Part shown: positions 38,585-46,394 of the stretch, one piece after another
Numbering within the stretch: position 1 is the first letter of the stretch
Layout: every line of letters starts with the position of its first letter
Source of the DNA: an uncultured Lachnospiraceae bacterium
GTDB taxonomy: Bacteria; Bacillota; Clostridia; Lachnospirales; Lachnospiraceae
DNA: 64,000 bases
Direction of reading: 5' to 3'
Assembly (NCBI GenBank): GCA_947567595.1
Contig: CANOMQ010000018.1
Span: 1-64,000, forward strand
The notes under the pieces: generated by a model
Database searches by the model: none
Told to the model about the DNA's origin: nothing
The model's input: only the letters and a program-made list of their open reading frames with translations
Program-made: the position numbers and the translations under genes

Positions 38585-38920
38585 ATGGAAAATCTATACG
38601 ACATTTTAGGCGTCCGGCAGGACGCTTCCGATGCGGAAATAAAAAAGGCATTCCGCACACTTTCCAAGAAGTATCACCCGGATGTAAATCCGGGAAACAA
38701 AAAAGCGGAAGAGAAGTTTCGGGCGGTTTCAGAGGCATATGCCATATTGCAGAATCCGCAAAAGAGAAAAGAATATGATAAAAAGCTTGCACGATTCTTT
38801 GGATTTCATCCAAAATCATCGGATGTAAATCCGGAACAGTTTCAACGAACAGAGAAAACAAAAACAAATCCGATTGATATGACGGATTTGTTTGAAAAAT
38901 ATATGGGGATACGGAAATAA
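38585..38920 (+). CDS. Small J-domain (DnaJ-like) protein
   Basis: The 111-residue product is a J domain (residues 1-65: [21 protein letters not shown]) with the complete HPD motif, plus a short tail. It should stimulate an Hsp70; the locus itself encodes an Hsp70-like protein at 55325. It has no zinc-finger or client-binding domain, so it is a specialised co-chaperone. The ribosome site is weak (AGAGATAAAA). Confidence 0.9.
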   Translation: MENLYDILGVRQDASDAEIKKAFRTLSKKYHPDVNPGNKKAEEKFRAVSEAYAILQNPQKRKEYDKKLARFFGFHPKSSDVNPEQFQRTEKTKTNPIDMTDLFEKYMGIRK

Positions 38921-38939
38921 GAGGCAGAGGAGGTTCGGT

Positions 38940-39497
38940 ATGAATAAAAAACGTGCAGTCGATTTTGCAATTGTTTTTATATGTTTAGCGCTGCTTCTTA
39001 TAGTTTATGTATATCCCGGACGCATAAAATACCATGAGCCGCTTATGTGGATATCGGGCGGGGGTGCAGTTTTTTTTCTGATCATGGCATTCATGGATAC
39101 AGATGACAGAACACGCCCGGGAAGAACAAAAAAGAACGGACTGCCTTCGGAATCGGGCATGATTACGGAGCTGGTTCTGCTCAGTGAAGAGGATACGCAA
39201 TTAAGTGTCTGGGAGCTTTACGGAAAAACAGCGGTCGTGATCGGCCGTGACGTGAAAGAAAATCAGGTCGATATTGATATGAATACAAGTCCTTATGCAA
39301 GCATGGTAGAAATTGAGCATGCGGTTATGAACTATTCTTCAGGGAACTGGTATATAGAAGATTTGGGCAGTAAAAATGGGATTCAGATAAAGAAAGCGGC
39401 GGACGATAAAGTATACCGCCTTTCGTCAGACACACCCTGCAGGGTGGAGCGCGGGGATATTCTTTATATCGGGCTCAACCGCCTGCTGCTGCGCTGA
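38940..39497 (+). CDS. Membrane-anchored FHA-domain protein
   Basis: The start was placed at the ATG at 38940 behind GAGGAGG, giving 185 residues. Two membrane segments (about 8-25 and 36-52) are followed by a cytoplasmic FHA domain: A-V-V-I-G-R-D-V-K, then I-E-H-A-V, W-Y-I-E-D-L-G-S-K-N-G-I and R-G-D-I-L-Y-I-G. FHA domains bind phosphothreonine. This resembles the Fha component of the T6SS threonine-phosphorylation switch. It lies between the J protein and a second FHA gene. Confidence 0.88.
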   Translation: MNKKRAVDFAIVFICLALLLIVYVYPGRIKYHEPLMWISGGGAVFFLIMAFMDTDDRTRPGRTKKNGLPSESGMITELVLLSEEDTQLSVWELYGKTAVVIGRDVKENQVDIDMNTSPYASMVEIEHAVMNYSSGNWYIEDLGSKNGIQIKKAADDKVYRLSSDTPCRVERGDILYIGLNRLLLR

Positions 39498-39542
39498 CAG
39501 GACAATAAAAACACCAAAAAGAGAAAGAGGAGTGTGTAAGAG

Positions 39543-40070
39543 ATGGGTAATTTGCTTCGATGCCAGAACGGTCATTTGTTTTCATCCAGAAGATACGGGA
39601 CGGTATGCCCCTACTGCAACATAGAAACCGCGACAGAAGAAAAACAGGGGATGGCGGGAAAAAACGATGAGGAAATAGAGGCGCTGCTGCTTGCTCAGGA
39701 AATCTCCCCCGTATGCGGATGGATTGTCTGCATATCGGGACCGCGGCAGGGAAAAGGGTATGAAATCAAGTCCGGAAAGAACTTTGTCGGACGGGCTGAC
39801 GACATGGATATTCAGATATTGGGAGATAATAAAATATCCCGCAGAAATCATGGCGTAATCGTGTTTGATCCAAAAAAGAAGGAAACAGTCCTTCTTCCGG
39901 GGGACAGCAACGGGCTTGTATATCATAACGATGCCGCGGTATATACTCCCACGGTTCTAAATTCCTATGATGTCATTGAAATGGGGGACAGTAAATTCGT
40001 GTTTGTACCGTTTTGCGGGGAAAATTTCATGTGGGAGGATAATCAGGTTCCGTCAGGGGGGAGCATATGA
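39543..40070 (+). CDS. Zinc-ribbon FHA-domain protein
   Basis: The 175-residue product has an N-terminal Cys set (C-Q-N-G-H and C-P-Y-C) typical of a zinc ribbon, then an FHA domain (N-F-V-G-R-A-D-D-M-D-I, K-I-S-R-R-N-H-G-V-I). It should be a cytoplasmic phosphothreonine reader. Its stop codon overlaps the next start by 4 bases (ATGA at 40067), so it is coupled to the phosphatase gene. Confidence 0.88.
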   Translation: MGNLLRCQNGHLFSSRRYGTVCPYCNIETATEEKQGMAGKNDEEIEALLLAQEISPVCGWIVCISGPRQGKGYEIKSGKNFVGRADDMDIQILGDNKISRRNHGVIVFDPKKKETVLLPGDSNGLVYHNDAAVYTPTVLNSYDVIEMGDSKFVFVPFCGENFMWEDNQVPSGGSI

Positions 40071-40918
40071 CAATTCCGGAATACATATCGGCACTGCTGT
40101 GTACCGTTGGTCTTATGATGGTGACTCTGCGTTTTTGCATGGCAGGAAACAGGAACGCTTCCCGGGGTGGAAGGCACCCATACTGGTGTGAATGCGGCGC
40201 CAGCAAAACCATAGGGACAAGGGAAGTGCAGGAGGACGAATACGGCATACTGGAAACGCAGGAGGGCGTGATGGCGGTGCTTGCCGACGGAATGGGAAAG
40301 CATTACGGAGGAAAAATCGCAAGCCGCGCGGCAGTGGAAGTGTTCAAAGATATTTTTGATGACGGGAACGCGTTTTATAATCCGCAGTATTATCTCCGCA
40401 AGGCGTTTCAGGGAGCAAACAGGGAAATCCTCAGCCTGATTGAAGACGGATATGGACAGGCCTGTGTTGCGGCAGTTCTGATAAAGGACAACAGATTATA
40501 CTATGCGTCAGCGGGAAACGTGAAGATAGCCGTATACAGGAATAAGGAACTGGTGCCCGTGACGGTGGGACATACGATAAGTATGCTGGCAAAAAAACAG
40601 TATGCGGAAGGAAAACTGAGCCGTCAGGACGCGGCGTCCCTTATGGAGCATCACCGCCTTTATAATTATGTGGGACAGGACGGCTTCCATGACATTGAAT
40701 TTTTTGATACGCCGATTGTACTAAACGGCGGAGAATATATCCTCCTGATGTCGGACGGCATGTATGAGACGGTTCGGTGGAAAGAGATGGAGGACTGTCT
40801 GGAGCAGGAGGGAACCTGTCAGCAGAAAGCGTTTGTTCTCGTGGAACGGGTTAATCAAAACGATTCCGAGGATAAGGACAATGCTTCCGTGGTAGTCATA
40901 AAGATAAAAGGGACGTAA
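40067..40918 (+). CDS. Membrane-anchored PP2C protein phosphatase
   Basis: The 283-residue product has one N-terminal membrane segment (about residues 6-26) and a cytoplasmic PP2C domain with its metal ligands: Q-E-D-E-Y-G, V-L-A-D-G-M-G, L-L-M-S-D-G-M-Y-E and D-K-D-N-A-S-V-V. It removes phosphate from Ser/Thr, and would be the opposing enzyme to a kinase in an FHA switch (PppA-like role in T6SS). The kinase is not in the window. Translationally coupled to the FHA gene upstream. Confidence 0.92.
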   Translation: MTIPEYISALLCTVGLMMVTLRFCMAGNRNASRGGRHPYWCECGASKTIGTREVQEDEYGILETQEGVMAVLADGMGKHYGGKIASRAAVEVFKDIFDDGNAFYNPQYYLRKAFQGANREILSLIEDGYGQACVAAVLIKDNRLYYASAGNVKIAVYRNKELVPVTVGHTISMLAKKQYAEGKLSRQDAASLMEHHRLYNYVGQDGFHDIEFFDTPIVLNGGEYILLMSDGMYETVRWKEMEDCLEQEGTCQQKAFVLVERVNQNDSEDKDNASVVVIKIKGT

Positions 40919-40936
40919 CCGTTCAGTACAGCACTG

Positions 40937-41048
40937 CGCACTTGCTGCGAAGTGCGTAAGAAAGCATAAATAATGCCATGCATCAAGCCTCCACGAAGTG
41001 GATTTGCATGGCTTGATGCTCGTAACTATGAAGGTACTGAATAGTTAC
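40937..41048 (+). repeat. Three consecutive perfect hairpins between the phosphatase genes
   Basis: CGCACTT/AAGTGCG (40937-40943 with 40950-40956), GCATCAAGCC/GGCTTGATGC (40980-40989 with 41010-41019) and GTAACTAT/ATAGTTAC (41022-41029 with 41041-41048) form three stems in 112 bases. None has a T run, so they are not a typical terminator. They may be an RNA element or a small palindromic repeat insertion. Confidence 0.6.
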
Positions 41049-41069
41049 AAAGGGACAAAATAAAGGGGT

Positions 41070-42908
41070 ATGGTTGCCAAGATGAGAAAACAAAATAGTA
41101 CATTTCAGTCTGCTTTTATATCGGAGGCCGGCTCGGAACTGCAGAATAACGATTATTTTGCCTTTGTGGAACTGGAAGAGTACGCGTGCTATGTAGTGGC
41201 GGACGGCTTGAATGATTTGCCTGATACCGAAAGCGCAAAGCTTGCAATTGAGACGGCGCTGCTGTCTTTTCAGGAGGATCCGTCCATGCGCAAAAACGCA
41301 CTATTGTCCTACATAAAAGCAGCAAACCGGGCACTTTGCAAGGCAGACCAAAAAGAACGGCTGAAAGCGTCCGTCATGATTGTCGTGACGAATTACGAAG
41401 CATTCCGTTATGTATATGCGGGAAATACGAGGCTGCGCCTGTATCGCAACGGAAATAGGAAGGAACAGAGTCGTGATACTTCCCTGAGCAGTGACCTTGG
41501 AAAAGAGACAAATCTCTCGGAAGATGTGCTGGCAAAGCATGAGGAGCGGAATAACCTGTACGCCTATGTCGGACAGGGGGACCGCTTGAAACCGGTTGTC
41601 TCAAAAAAAATAAAACTGGAAAATGGCGATATACTGGCGTTATATACAAGGGGAATATGGGAAAATCTGGACGGCGGGGAACTGGACGATGTTTTTTCGG
41701 AAGCAAAGGACGATCCAAAGGAAAGCCTGAATGACGTGGAAGAACTCCTCCTTTCAAAACAGCCCAAAACGCTGGAAAATTATACGTTTGCCGCAGTCTT
41801 TGTGGACAAGGTGTTTACGGATCCCGAACGAAAAAAGAAAAGAAAGAAAATTGCCATAATCTGTATTGTAGTGGTTGTTATAATACTTGTGATAGCTGCT
41901 GTTATCTGGTTTTTGCATAGAAGCTACATACGGCTTGTGGAAGATATGGACAGGAGATATGCGGATACGATAGAATATATTCAGGACAGCAATTTTATCC
42001 GTGCCGCCGAGGAAGCCAAGGAGGCGCTGGCAGATGCGGAAAAATTGAGGAATAAAGAATACATATCGAAAATTTCGGATTACATCAAACTGATTGAGGC
42101 TGTCAACAAAGCAGACGAAGCTTACGACGGAGGAAATTACGAGGAAGCGCAAAACAGCTATATTTCGGCAAAAACACGTTCGCGTTATGCGGATTATGCG
42201 GCGGACGATTACATTAATCAAAAACTGGAACACATTGCAGATTACCTTTCCGTATTTGATTATATCCGTCTGGGGGATTCCTTAAACGAACAGGGGGATT
42301 ACGATGAGGCGGAGGAGAAATACCTGCAGGCAAAGCAACTGGCGACAGGCGTTTATTATGAGGAAGGGCGCAAAGAAGCCATAAGGGCGCTGGAGGATCT
42401 TTATCAGAACCGTCAGGAAGAGGCGGAAAGCGTAAAGCAACAGGCGCAGGAGCATGCAGAGCTTGAGGTCAGTGCAGCGCAACTGGCAGCGGAGGGCGAC
42501 AAGGCGTTTGCCGAGGGGGATTATGACAGCGCGGGCGCTTTTTATGCCATGACGATAGAGAAATATCAGGAACTGGGGGACGAGGTTCATGCAGTATTAA
42601 TCCAGACCAAGCTGGATTCCTGCAGGCTGAAAGCAGAGGAAATCAAGGAAAAAGAACAGCAGGCGCAGGATTACGTGAACGACGGAAAACAGCAGGCGGA
42701 TAATGGAAATTATGTAGAGGCGAAAAAGCAGTATCTGCTTGCGAAAAATATATACAAAGAGTTGGGAATGGATGACAAGGCAGAGGAACTGGATGGGATG
42801 ATGGAAATTCTTGCGGTGGAGGTTGAGCAGCAGGATATGGAGCGGAGTACAGACAATATACAGGAAGATTTAAATGAGGTTATGACTGCCCATGAAACAG
42901 CAGAGTGA
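41070..42908 (+). CDS. Degenerate PP2C - membrane - TPR-like protein
   Basis: The 612-residue product has a PP2C-like domain (residues about 10-250), a basic stop-transfer stretch and a membrane segment (about 272-292), and then about 300 residues of helical, TPR-like hairpins with the pattern G-D-Y-D-E-A-E-E-K-Y. The catalytic metal ligands are largely lost: N-N-D for N-E-D, Y-T-R-G in place of x-S-D-G, and L-E-N-Y-T instead of D-N-x-T. Only A-D-G in motif 2 is kept. I infer a pseudophosphatase that binds phosphoproteins, joined to an outside helical scaffold. Coupled to the locus by position. Confidence 0.8.
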   Translation: MVAKMRKQNSTFQSAFISEAGSELQNNDYFAFVELEEYACYVVADGLNDLPDTESAKLAIETALLSFQEDPSMRKNALLSYIKAANRALCKADQKERLKASVMIVVTNYEAFRYVYAGNTRLRLYRNGNRKEQSRDTSLSSDLGKETNLSEDVLAKHEERNNLYAYVGQGDRLKPVVSKKIKLENGDILALYTRGIWENLDGGELDDVFSEAKDDPKESLNDVEELLLSKQPKTLENYTFAAVFVDKVFTDPERKKKRKKIAIICIVVVVIILVIAAVIWFLHRSYIRLVEDMDRRYADTIEYIQDSNFIRAAEEAKEALADAEKLRNKEYISKISDYIKLIEAVNKADEAYDGGNYEEAQNSYISAKTRSRYADYAADDYINQKLEHIADYLSVFDYIRLGDSLNEQGDYDEAEEKYLQAKQLATGVYYEEGRKEAIRALEDLYQNRQEEAESVKQQAQEHAELEVSAAQLAAEGDKAFAEGDYDSAGAFYAMTIEKYQELGDEVHAVLIQTKLDSCRLKAEEIKEKEQQAQDYVNDGKQQADNGNYVEAKKQYLLAKNIYKELGMDDKAEELDGMMEILAVEVEQQDMERSTDNIQEDLNEVMTAHETAE

Positions 42909-43013
42909 TAAAAATTTATCAGCTATATAGGATGTATATCAAGAAATGAGATGTTTTTGATTTAGTTTAGTTGTGATAAATAGAATGTTAATAAAATATA
43001 AAAGGTAGGAATT

Positions 43014-43553
43014 ATGGAACAGTTTGCATTGGAACGGCTTGATGTAATGAAGGACTTCCTGTTAGAAGAAATAAATTGCCTAAAGGAAAAACGACTTAGA
43101 AATATAACAAAACAATTTTTGGATAATGAGAAAAATTTAAAAGACAACTTACAAAATGCATTAAAAGAGTTAGCACTGGAGGAAGAAGAAGGGGTTCTTA
43201 CAATTTCCTATTTAAGAGCTGGTTATATAATTAATAATTACGAATTTCATATTGCATTTTATACAGGTGATCCATTTGTAGAGGAAGAGCCGAAGTGTGT
43301 TTATTTCAGTATGAAGTCCTTGTTTCAAACAATGGAAAAGGATTTTAAAGAAATGGATAGGATATTAGAAAAAAATTTCTTGCGTTCTACTGCGGCAGAA
43401 AAGGAAGAAATTCACAGATGGTATGTGTGGCAGATATATAATGGGTTTGGTGCAGTACTAAAATTATTTTTTAAAAATATTGAAGAAGAACAAGGAAAGA
43501 AAGTTTATTTTGGTGGGTTTATGGATCAATTAGAACTGATTGGAAGAATTTAG
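43014..43553 (+). CDS. Unknown protein before the first effector
   Basis: The 179-residue product has a helical, Glu/Lys-rich N-terminal 50 residues and then an alpha/beta part (Y-E-F-H-I-A-F-Y-T-G-D-P-F). There is no signal peptide or membrane segment. AAAAGGTAGGAATT precedes the ATG. It is AT-rich, like the cassette that follows, and ends 13 bases before the effector gene. Its place fits an adaptor or chaperone, but I do not recognise a family. Confidence 0.7.
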   Translation: MEQFALERLDVMKDFLLEEINCLKEKRLRNITKQFLDNEKNLKDNLQNALKELALEEEEGVLTISYLRAGYIINNYEFHIAFYTGDPFVEEEPKCVYFSMKSLFQTMEKDFKEMDRILEKNFLRSTAAEKEEIHRWYVWQIYNGFGAVLKLFFKNIEEEQGKKVYFGGFMDQLELIGRI

Positions 43554-43566
43554 GAGGATATTTGTA

Positions 43567-44766
43567 ATGCCTTTTGGACCTTTGATACCAGTAGTTATTT
43601 TACTTATGATTATGCTTCAAGGATGTACTCCAAAGCGTAAGAATAACAATAAGAATAAGAATGAAGACGATTCAAAAAATGATGCAGAAATATATACAGA
43701 AGAAGAATGTACAGATGCCGTAAAAGAAACAGAAACTCTGGAAGATACAGAATGCACATGTAACGCTTGCGTAATATGTATGAAGGCAACAAAGGATTCA
43801 CCACCAATACATATTAAAAAAGAGGGTGTTGTGATACATATCTCTGAGATTGGCCGTTTAAATAGGACGGATGTGGAGCTAGAGGGTCATTTTCTAGGCT
43901 GTACGAATGATGACGCTAATAAAATATGCTGTGTAGATAGGAACTTTATTGAGGGTGGTACATGGCAGGACTATGATGAAGAAAATGATGAGGGAGAGAA
44001 TAAAGAAACACTTAACAGAGATAAATCATACATGATATGTACAAAGTATGGGGATCCGGGAATTATATATTTTTATAATGATGGACAGGAAATATTAAAT
44101 AATAGGGATAAGATACTGGAAGAATACATGATAGGGAAGCATATAGAAGATAATGGAATCTGTATTTTAAATGTTAAAAACCGTGACTCTCAAGTTGCTT
44201 TTTTGAATTCGATTTTAAAAGGAGCAGTATCAGAAGAATTGAAAAACGGGATACCGTGGCAGGTAACATTGTACCAGGCGGCAATAGAAACGCAGTGGGG
44301 AGACAAAACACCGATTGATATATATACAGGTACTGACAGTAATAATCTTTTTGGAATAAAGTATGCCGGTTTACCAACAGATGATCCGAGCTTGTTTGTA
44401 AGGTCATGGACTAAGGAGCATATTAATGATGGAGATTTACTTTATTGGCAGAAAGAACAAAAACGGTGGGCATTAAATGGCGAATTGATTAGAAATAATG
44501 GGAAAAGAGACAATAAAGGGAAATTGATAATTGAGGTCATTCAGCCGTTTAAGAGATTTTCATCTAAAGATGAGAGTATAATTCTACACTCTGAAACATT
44601 AAATAGTTCTTATTATACTGGGGTAGAGGTGTATAAAGATAATCCGTATGAATATTTAAAAGCTATTGCACCGATTTATGCAACAGCTACAGACTATTAT
44701 GATAATGGAGAAATAATTATAAATAAATATATGTATTGGAATGAGAAAAATGAGCAAAAACCATAA
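43567..44766 (+). CDS. Glucosaminidase-like effector with hydrophobic N-terminus and PAAR-like tip region
   Basis: The start was placed at the ATG at 43567 behind AGGAGG, giving 399 residues. It opens M-P-F-G-P-L-I-P-V-V then a hydrophobic run to L-Q-G-C (lipobox-like). An acidic linker and a Cys-rich box (C-T-C-N-A-C-V-I-C) follow, then a tip-like region ending Y-M-I-C-T-K-Y, G-I-I-Y-F-Y-N-D-G-Q-E-I, the end motif of DUF4280/PAAR-like proteins. Residues about 215-395 resemble a FlgJ/Glucosaminidase domain (W-Q-V-T-L-Y-Q-A-A-I-E-T-Q-W-G, N-N-L-F-G-I-K-Y-A-G). It should cut peptidoglycan. The N-terminus lacks the usual basic residues, so it may be a TM segment of a spike effector rather than an export signal. 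Confidence 0.75.
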   Translation: MPFGPLIPVVILLMIMLQGCTPKRKNNNKNKNEDDSKNDAEIYTEEECTDAVKETETLEDTECTCNACVICMKATKDSPPIHIKKEGVVIHISEIGRLNRTDVELEGHFLGCTNDDANKICCVDRNFIEGGTWQDYDEENDEGENKETLNRDKSYMICTKYGDPGIIYFYNDGQEILNNRDKILEEYMIGKHIEDNGICILNVKNRDSQVAFLNSILKGAVSEELKNGIPWQVTLYQAAIETQWGDKTPIDIYTGTDSNNLFGIKYAGLPTDDPSLFVRSWTKEHINDGDLLYWQKEQKRWALNGELIRNNGKRDNKGKLIIEVIQPFKRFSSKDESIILHSETLNSSYYTGVEVYKDNPYEYLKAIAPIYATATDYYDNGEIIINKYMYWNEKNEQKP

Positions 44767-45298
44767 AAAATTATACATTTTAAATGCTGTTATTGTAATT
44801 GCGTTTTTTTTGATTGGATATCAATACTTGGAACAAGGCAGCTTGGTTGATTTTAGATCTTATCATAGCAGAACTCAAAATGATATACAAGAGAGAAGCG
44901 ATACAGAGGCAGAAATCTCAGGAATGCGTCAGGCCGAAATGTATATAGAGGAAGAAATTCCGGAATTAGCTTATTATGAAAACTACATAAGTAAAAAAAG
45001 CGGAGGAAAGGCTTATTTAGATGTGTACTGTAACAAAACAAATCCGATAGAATTATATGATAATTATAAGAAGTTTTTAGGATATTATTATCCGGTCTTT
45101 GTAGATGAAAAATGGGAAGATCATAGCGTAAGTTGGGAGTGCTTTTTTGTAAGTGAAGACTTTCAAGAGATATTATGGCGCGAAATAGTAGAATATGAGT
45201 TTTATTCTATAGAAGAATGGAGGGCTACTTCATGGTATAAGGATAGAATAAATAGTGTTATGGAATTTCTGAATGAGGAAAAGGAGTTGGCAAAATAG
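44741..45298 (+). CDS. Signal-anchored protein, probable immunity protein
   Basis: The gene overlaps the effector end by 26 bases. The 185-residue product has a basic start (M-R-K-M-S-K-N-H-K-K), one signal anchor (about 12-30) and an extracytoplasmic acidic part. An ATG at 44750 is an alternative. No family recognised. Position and topology (outside the membrane, next to a wall-cutting effector) fit an immunity protein that protects the producer. Confidence 0.6.
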   Translation: MRKMSKNHKKLYILNAVIVIAFFLIGYQYLEQGSLVDFRSYHSRTQNDIQERSDTEAEISGMRQAEMYIEEEIPELAYYENYISKKSGGKAYLDVYCNKTNPIELYDNYKKFLGYYYPVFVDEKWEDHSVSWECFFVSEDFQEILWREIVEYEFYSIEEWRATSWYKDRINSVMEFLNEEKELAK

Positions 45299-45810
45299 TG
45301 AAATATTATTTGGTAACAGTGGATCCAAATTATATTGCACCGGTACCAGTCGGATGGTATGGGAAAATAGATCGAAAAACATGGAAAAATAAAAAAACGT
45401 ATCAAATGCCCAAACATTTGATTTTTCAAACAGAAAAACATATGCAAATGGTATTTACCGATATTGTCACCTTTCCCTGTTTCATGGTAAGAAAAATGGT
45501 ACGCGATACAATAGCATTATATAATCCATTTATAAAATTTGTGAGGATTATCTTATATGATAAAGAACGAAAAAAAAGTATGGCTTATTACATGCCATTC
45601 ATGAAAACAATAGAACATGTGGAAACAAATTGCAAGAATAGATATATGATTAATGAGATTGTTTTAGAGCGGGAGAAATTGATGGATGAGGCGATTATAG
45701 AAGTGATGAGCAAGGATAAAACGCATATTATTATGAGAATGGATTTAGTGGAAAGTATTCTTAGGAGAAATGCAATTGGAATAGGATTAAAAGAAATACA
45801 AATTATTTGA
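45298..45810 (+). CDS. Imm11/DUF1629-like protein of unknown role
   Basis: The start is a GTG overlapping the previous stop codon. The 170-residue product has no signal peptide. Its pattern (F-T-D-I-V-T-F-P-C-F-M-V, I-I-M-R-M-D-L-V-E-S-I-L-R-R, G-I-G-L-K-E-I) faintly recalls the Imm11/DUF1629 immunity fold, but I am not certain. It could be an adaptor for loading the neighbouring effectors onto the spike. Confidence 0.5.
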   Translation: MKYYLVTVDPNYIAPVPVGWYGKIDRKTWKNKKTYQMPKHLIFQTEKHMQMVFTDIVTFPCFMVRKMVRDTIALYNPFIKFVRIILYDKERKKSMAYYMPFMKTIEHVETNCKNRYMINEIVLEREKLMDEAIIEVMSKDKTHIIMRMDLVESILRRNAIGIGLKEIQII

Positions 45811-45821
45811 GGAGATATTAA

Positions 45822-46391
45822 ATGGCATATACAGATGAAGAAATTTTAAAGAAAAGAGAAGCAATAAGAGAGGAAAAATATAATACGTTAGAAAATGGAT
45901 ACTATATGGATGGTAAAATTATAAATTTTAAGAGAAAGGAATTACTTGAAACATTTACAATTTTTCTTCCAGATACCATGAAGCTGATGCCGGAATCATA
46001 TGCAAGAGTCAAATATCCATCAGAGTTTCGTCCACAGAAAATTTTTACCACCTTAGATCTTAGTGTCAATATGGGATTTACAGTATTTCCCAGTGAGATA
46101 CAAAGTAATGAAATACAACAGCTTTCGGAACGCATGAAGTCTGCCATACACCGTTCTAATCCTGATTATCAGATGTATTCTACGGAAAATCTTATGGATA
46201 CGAAAGGATATTGGTTTGCGTTTCGCAGCCATGCAATGGATAGCGATTTGTATAATATGATGTTGGCAATACCTATGGAAATGAAATTGGTACAGTGCAG
46301 TTTTAATTGTTCTTATAAGGAGTATCAAAAATGGGAAAAGGTAGTGTTAATGATGTGGGAATCTATCAGAGCGTTAGAAGAGGAGATATAA
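45822..46391 (+). CDS. DcrB/PsbP-fold protein, possible effector chaperone
   Basis: The 189-residue product has an alpha/beta pattern close to DcrB/DUF1795: F-T-I-F-L-P-D-T-M-K-L-M-P, V-K-Y-P-S-E-F-R-P, then F-N-C-S-Y-K-E-Y-Q-K-W and a final helix W-E-S-I. DUF1795 proteins in T6SS clusters (Eag chaperones) bind the N-terminal membrane segments of spike effectors. Here the gene is 4 bases before the VgrG-like gene and in the same cassette as two effectors with hydrophobic N-termini. No signal peptide, so it acts in the cytoplasm. GAGGAGA site. Confidence 0.55.
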   Translation: MAYTDEEILKKREAIREEKYNTLENGYYMDGKIINFKRKELLETFTIFLPDTMKLMPESYARVKYPSEFRPQKIFTTLDLSVNMGFTVFPSEIQSNEIQQLSERMKSAIHRSNPDYQMYSTENLMDTKGYWFAFRSHAMDSDLYNMMLAIPMEMKLVQCSFNCSYKEYQKWEKVVLMMWESIRALEEEI

Positions 46392-46394
46392 AAG

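Noticed and set aside
43567-44766. Calling the glucosaminidase and lysozyme proteins ordinary secreted autolysins or lipoproteins
   Set aside because: They share a tip-like region and lie beside spike genes; the N-terminus lacks the basic residues of normal signal peptides. Kept as an alternative, not the main reading.
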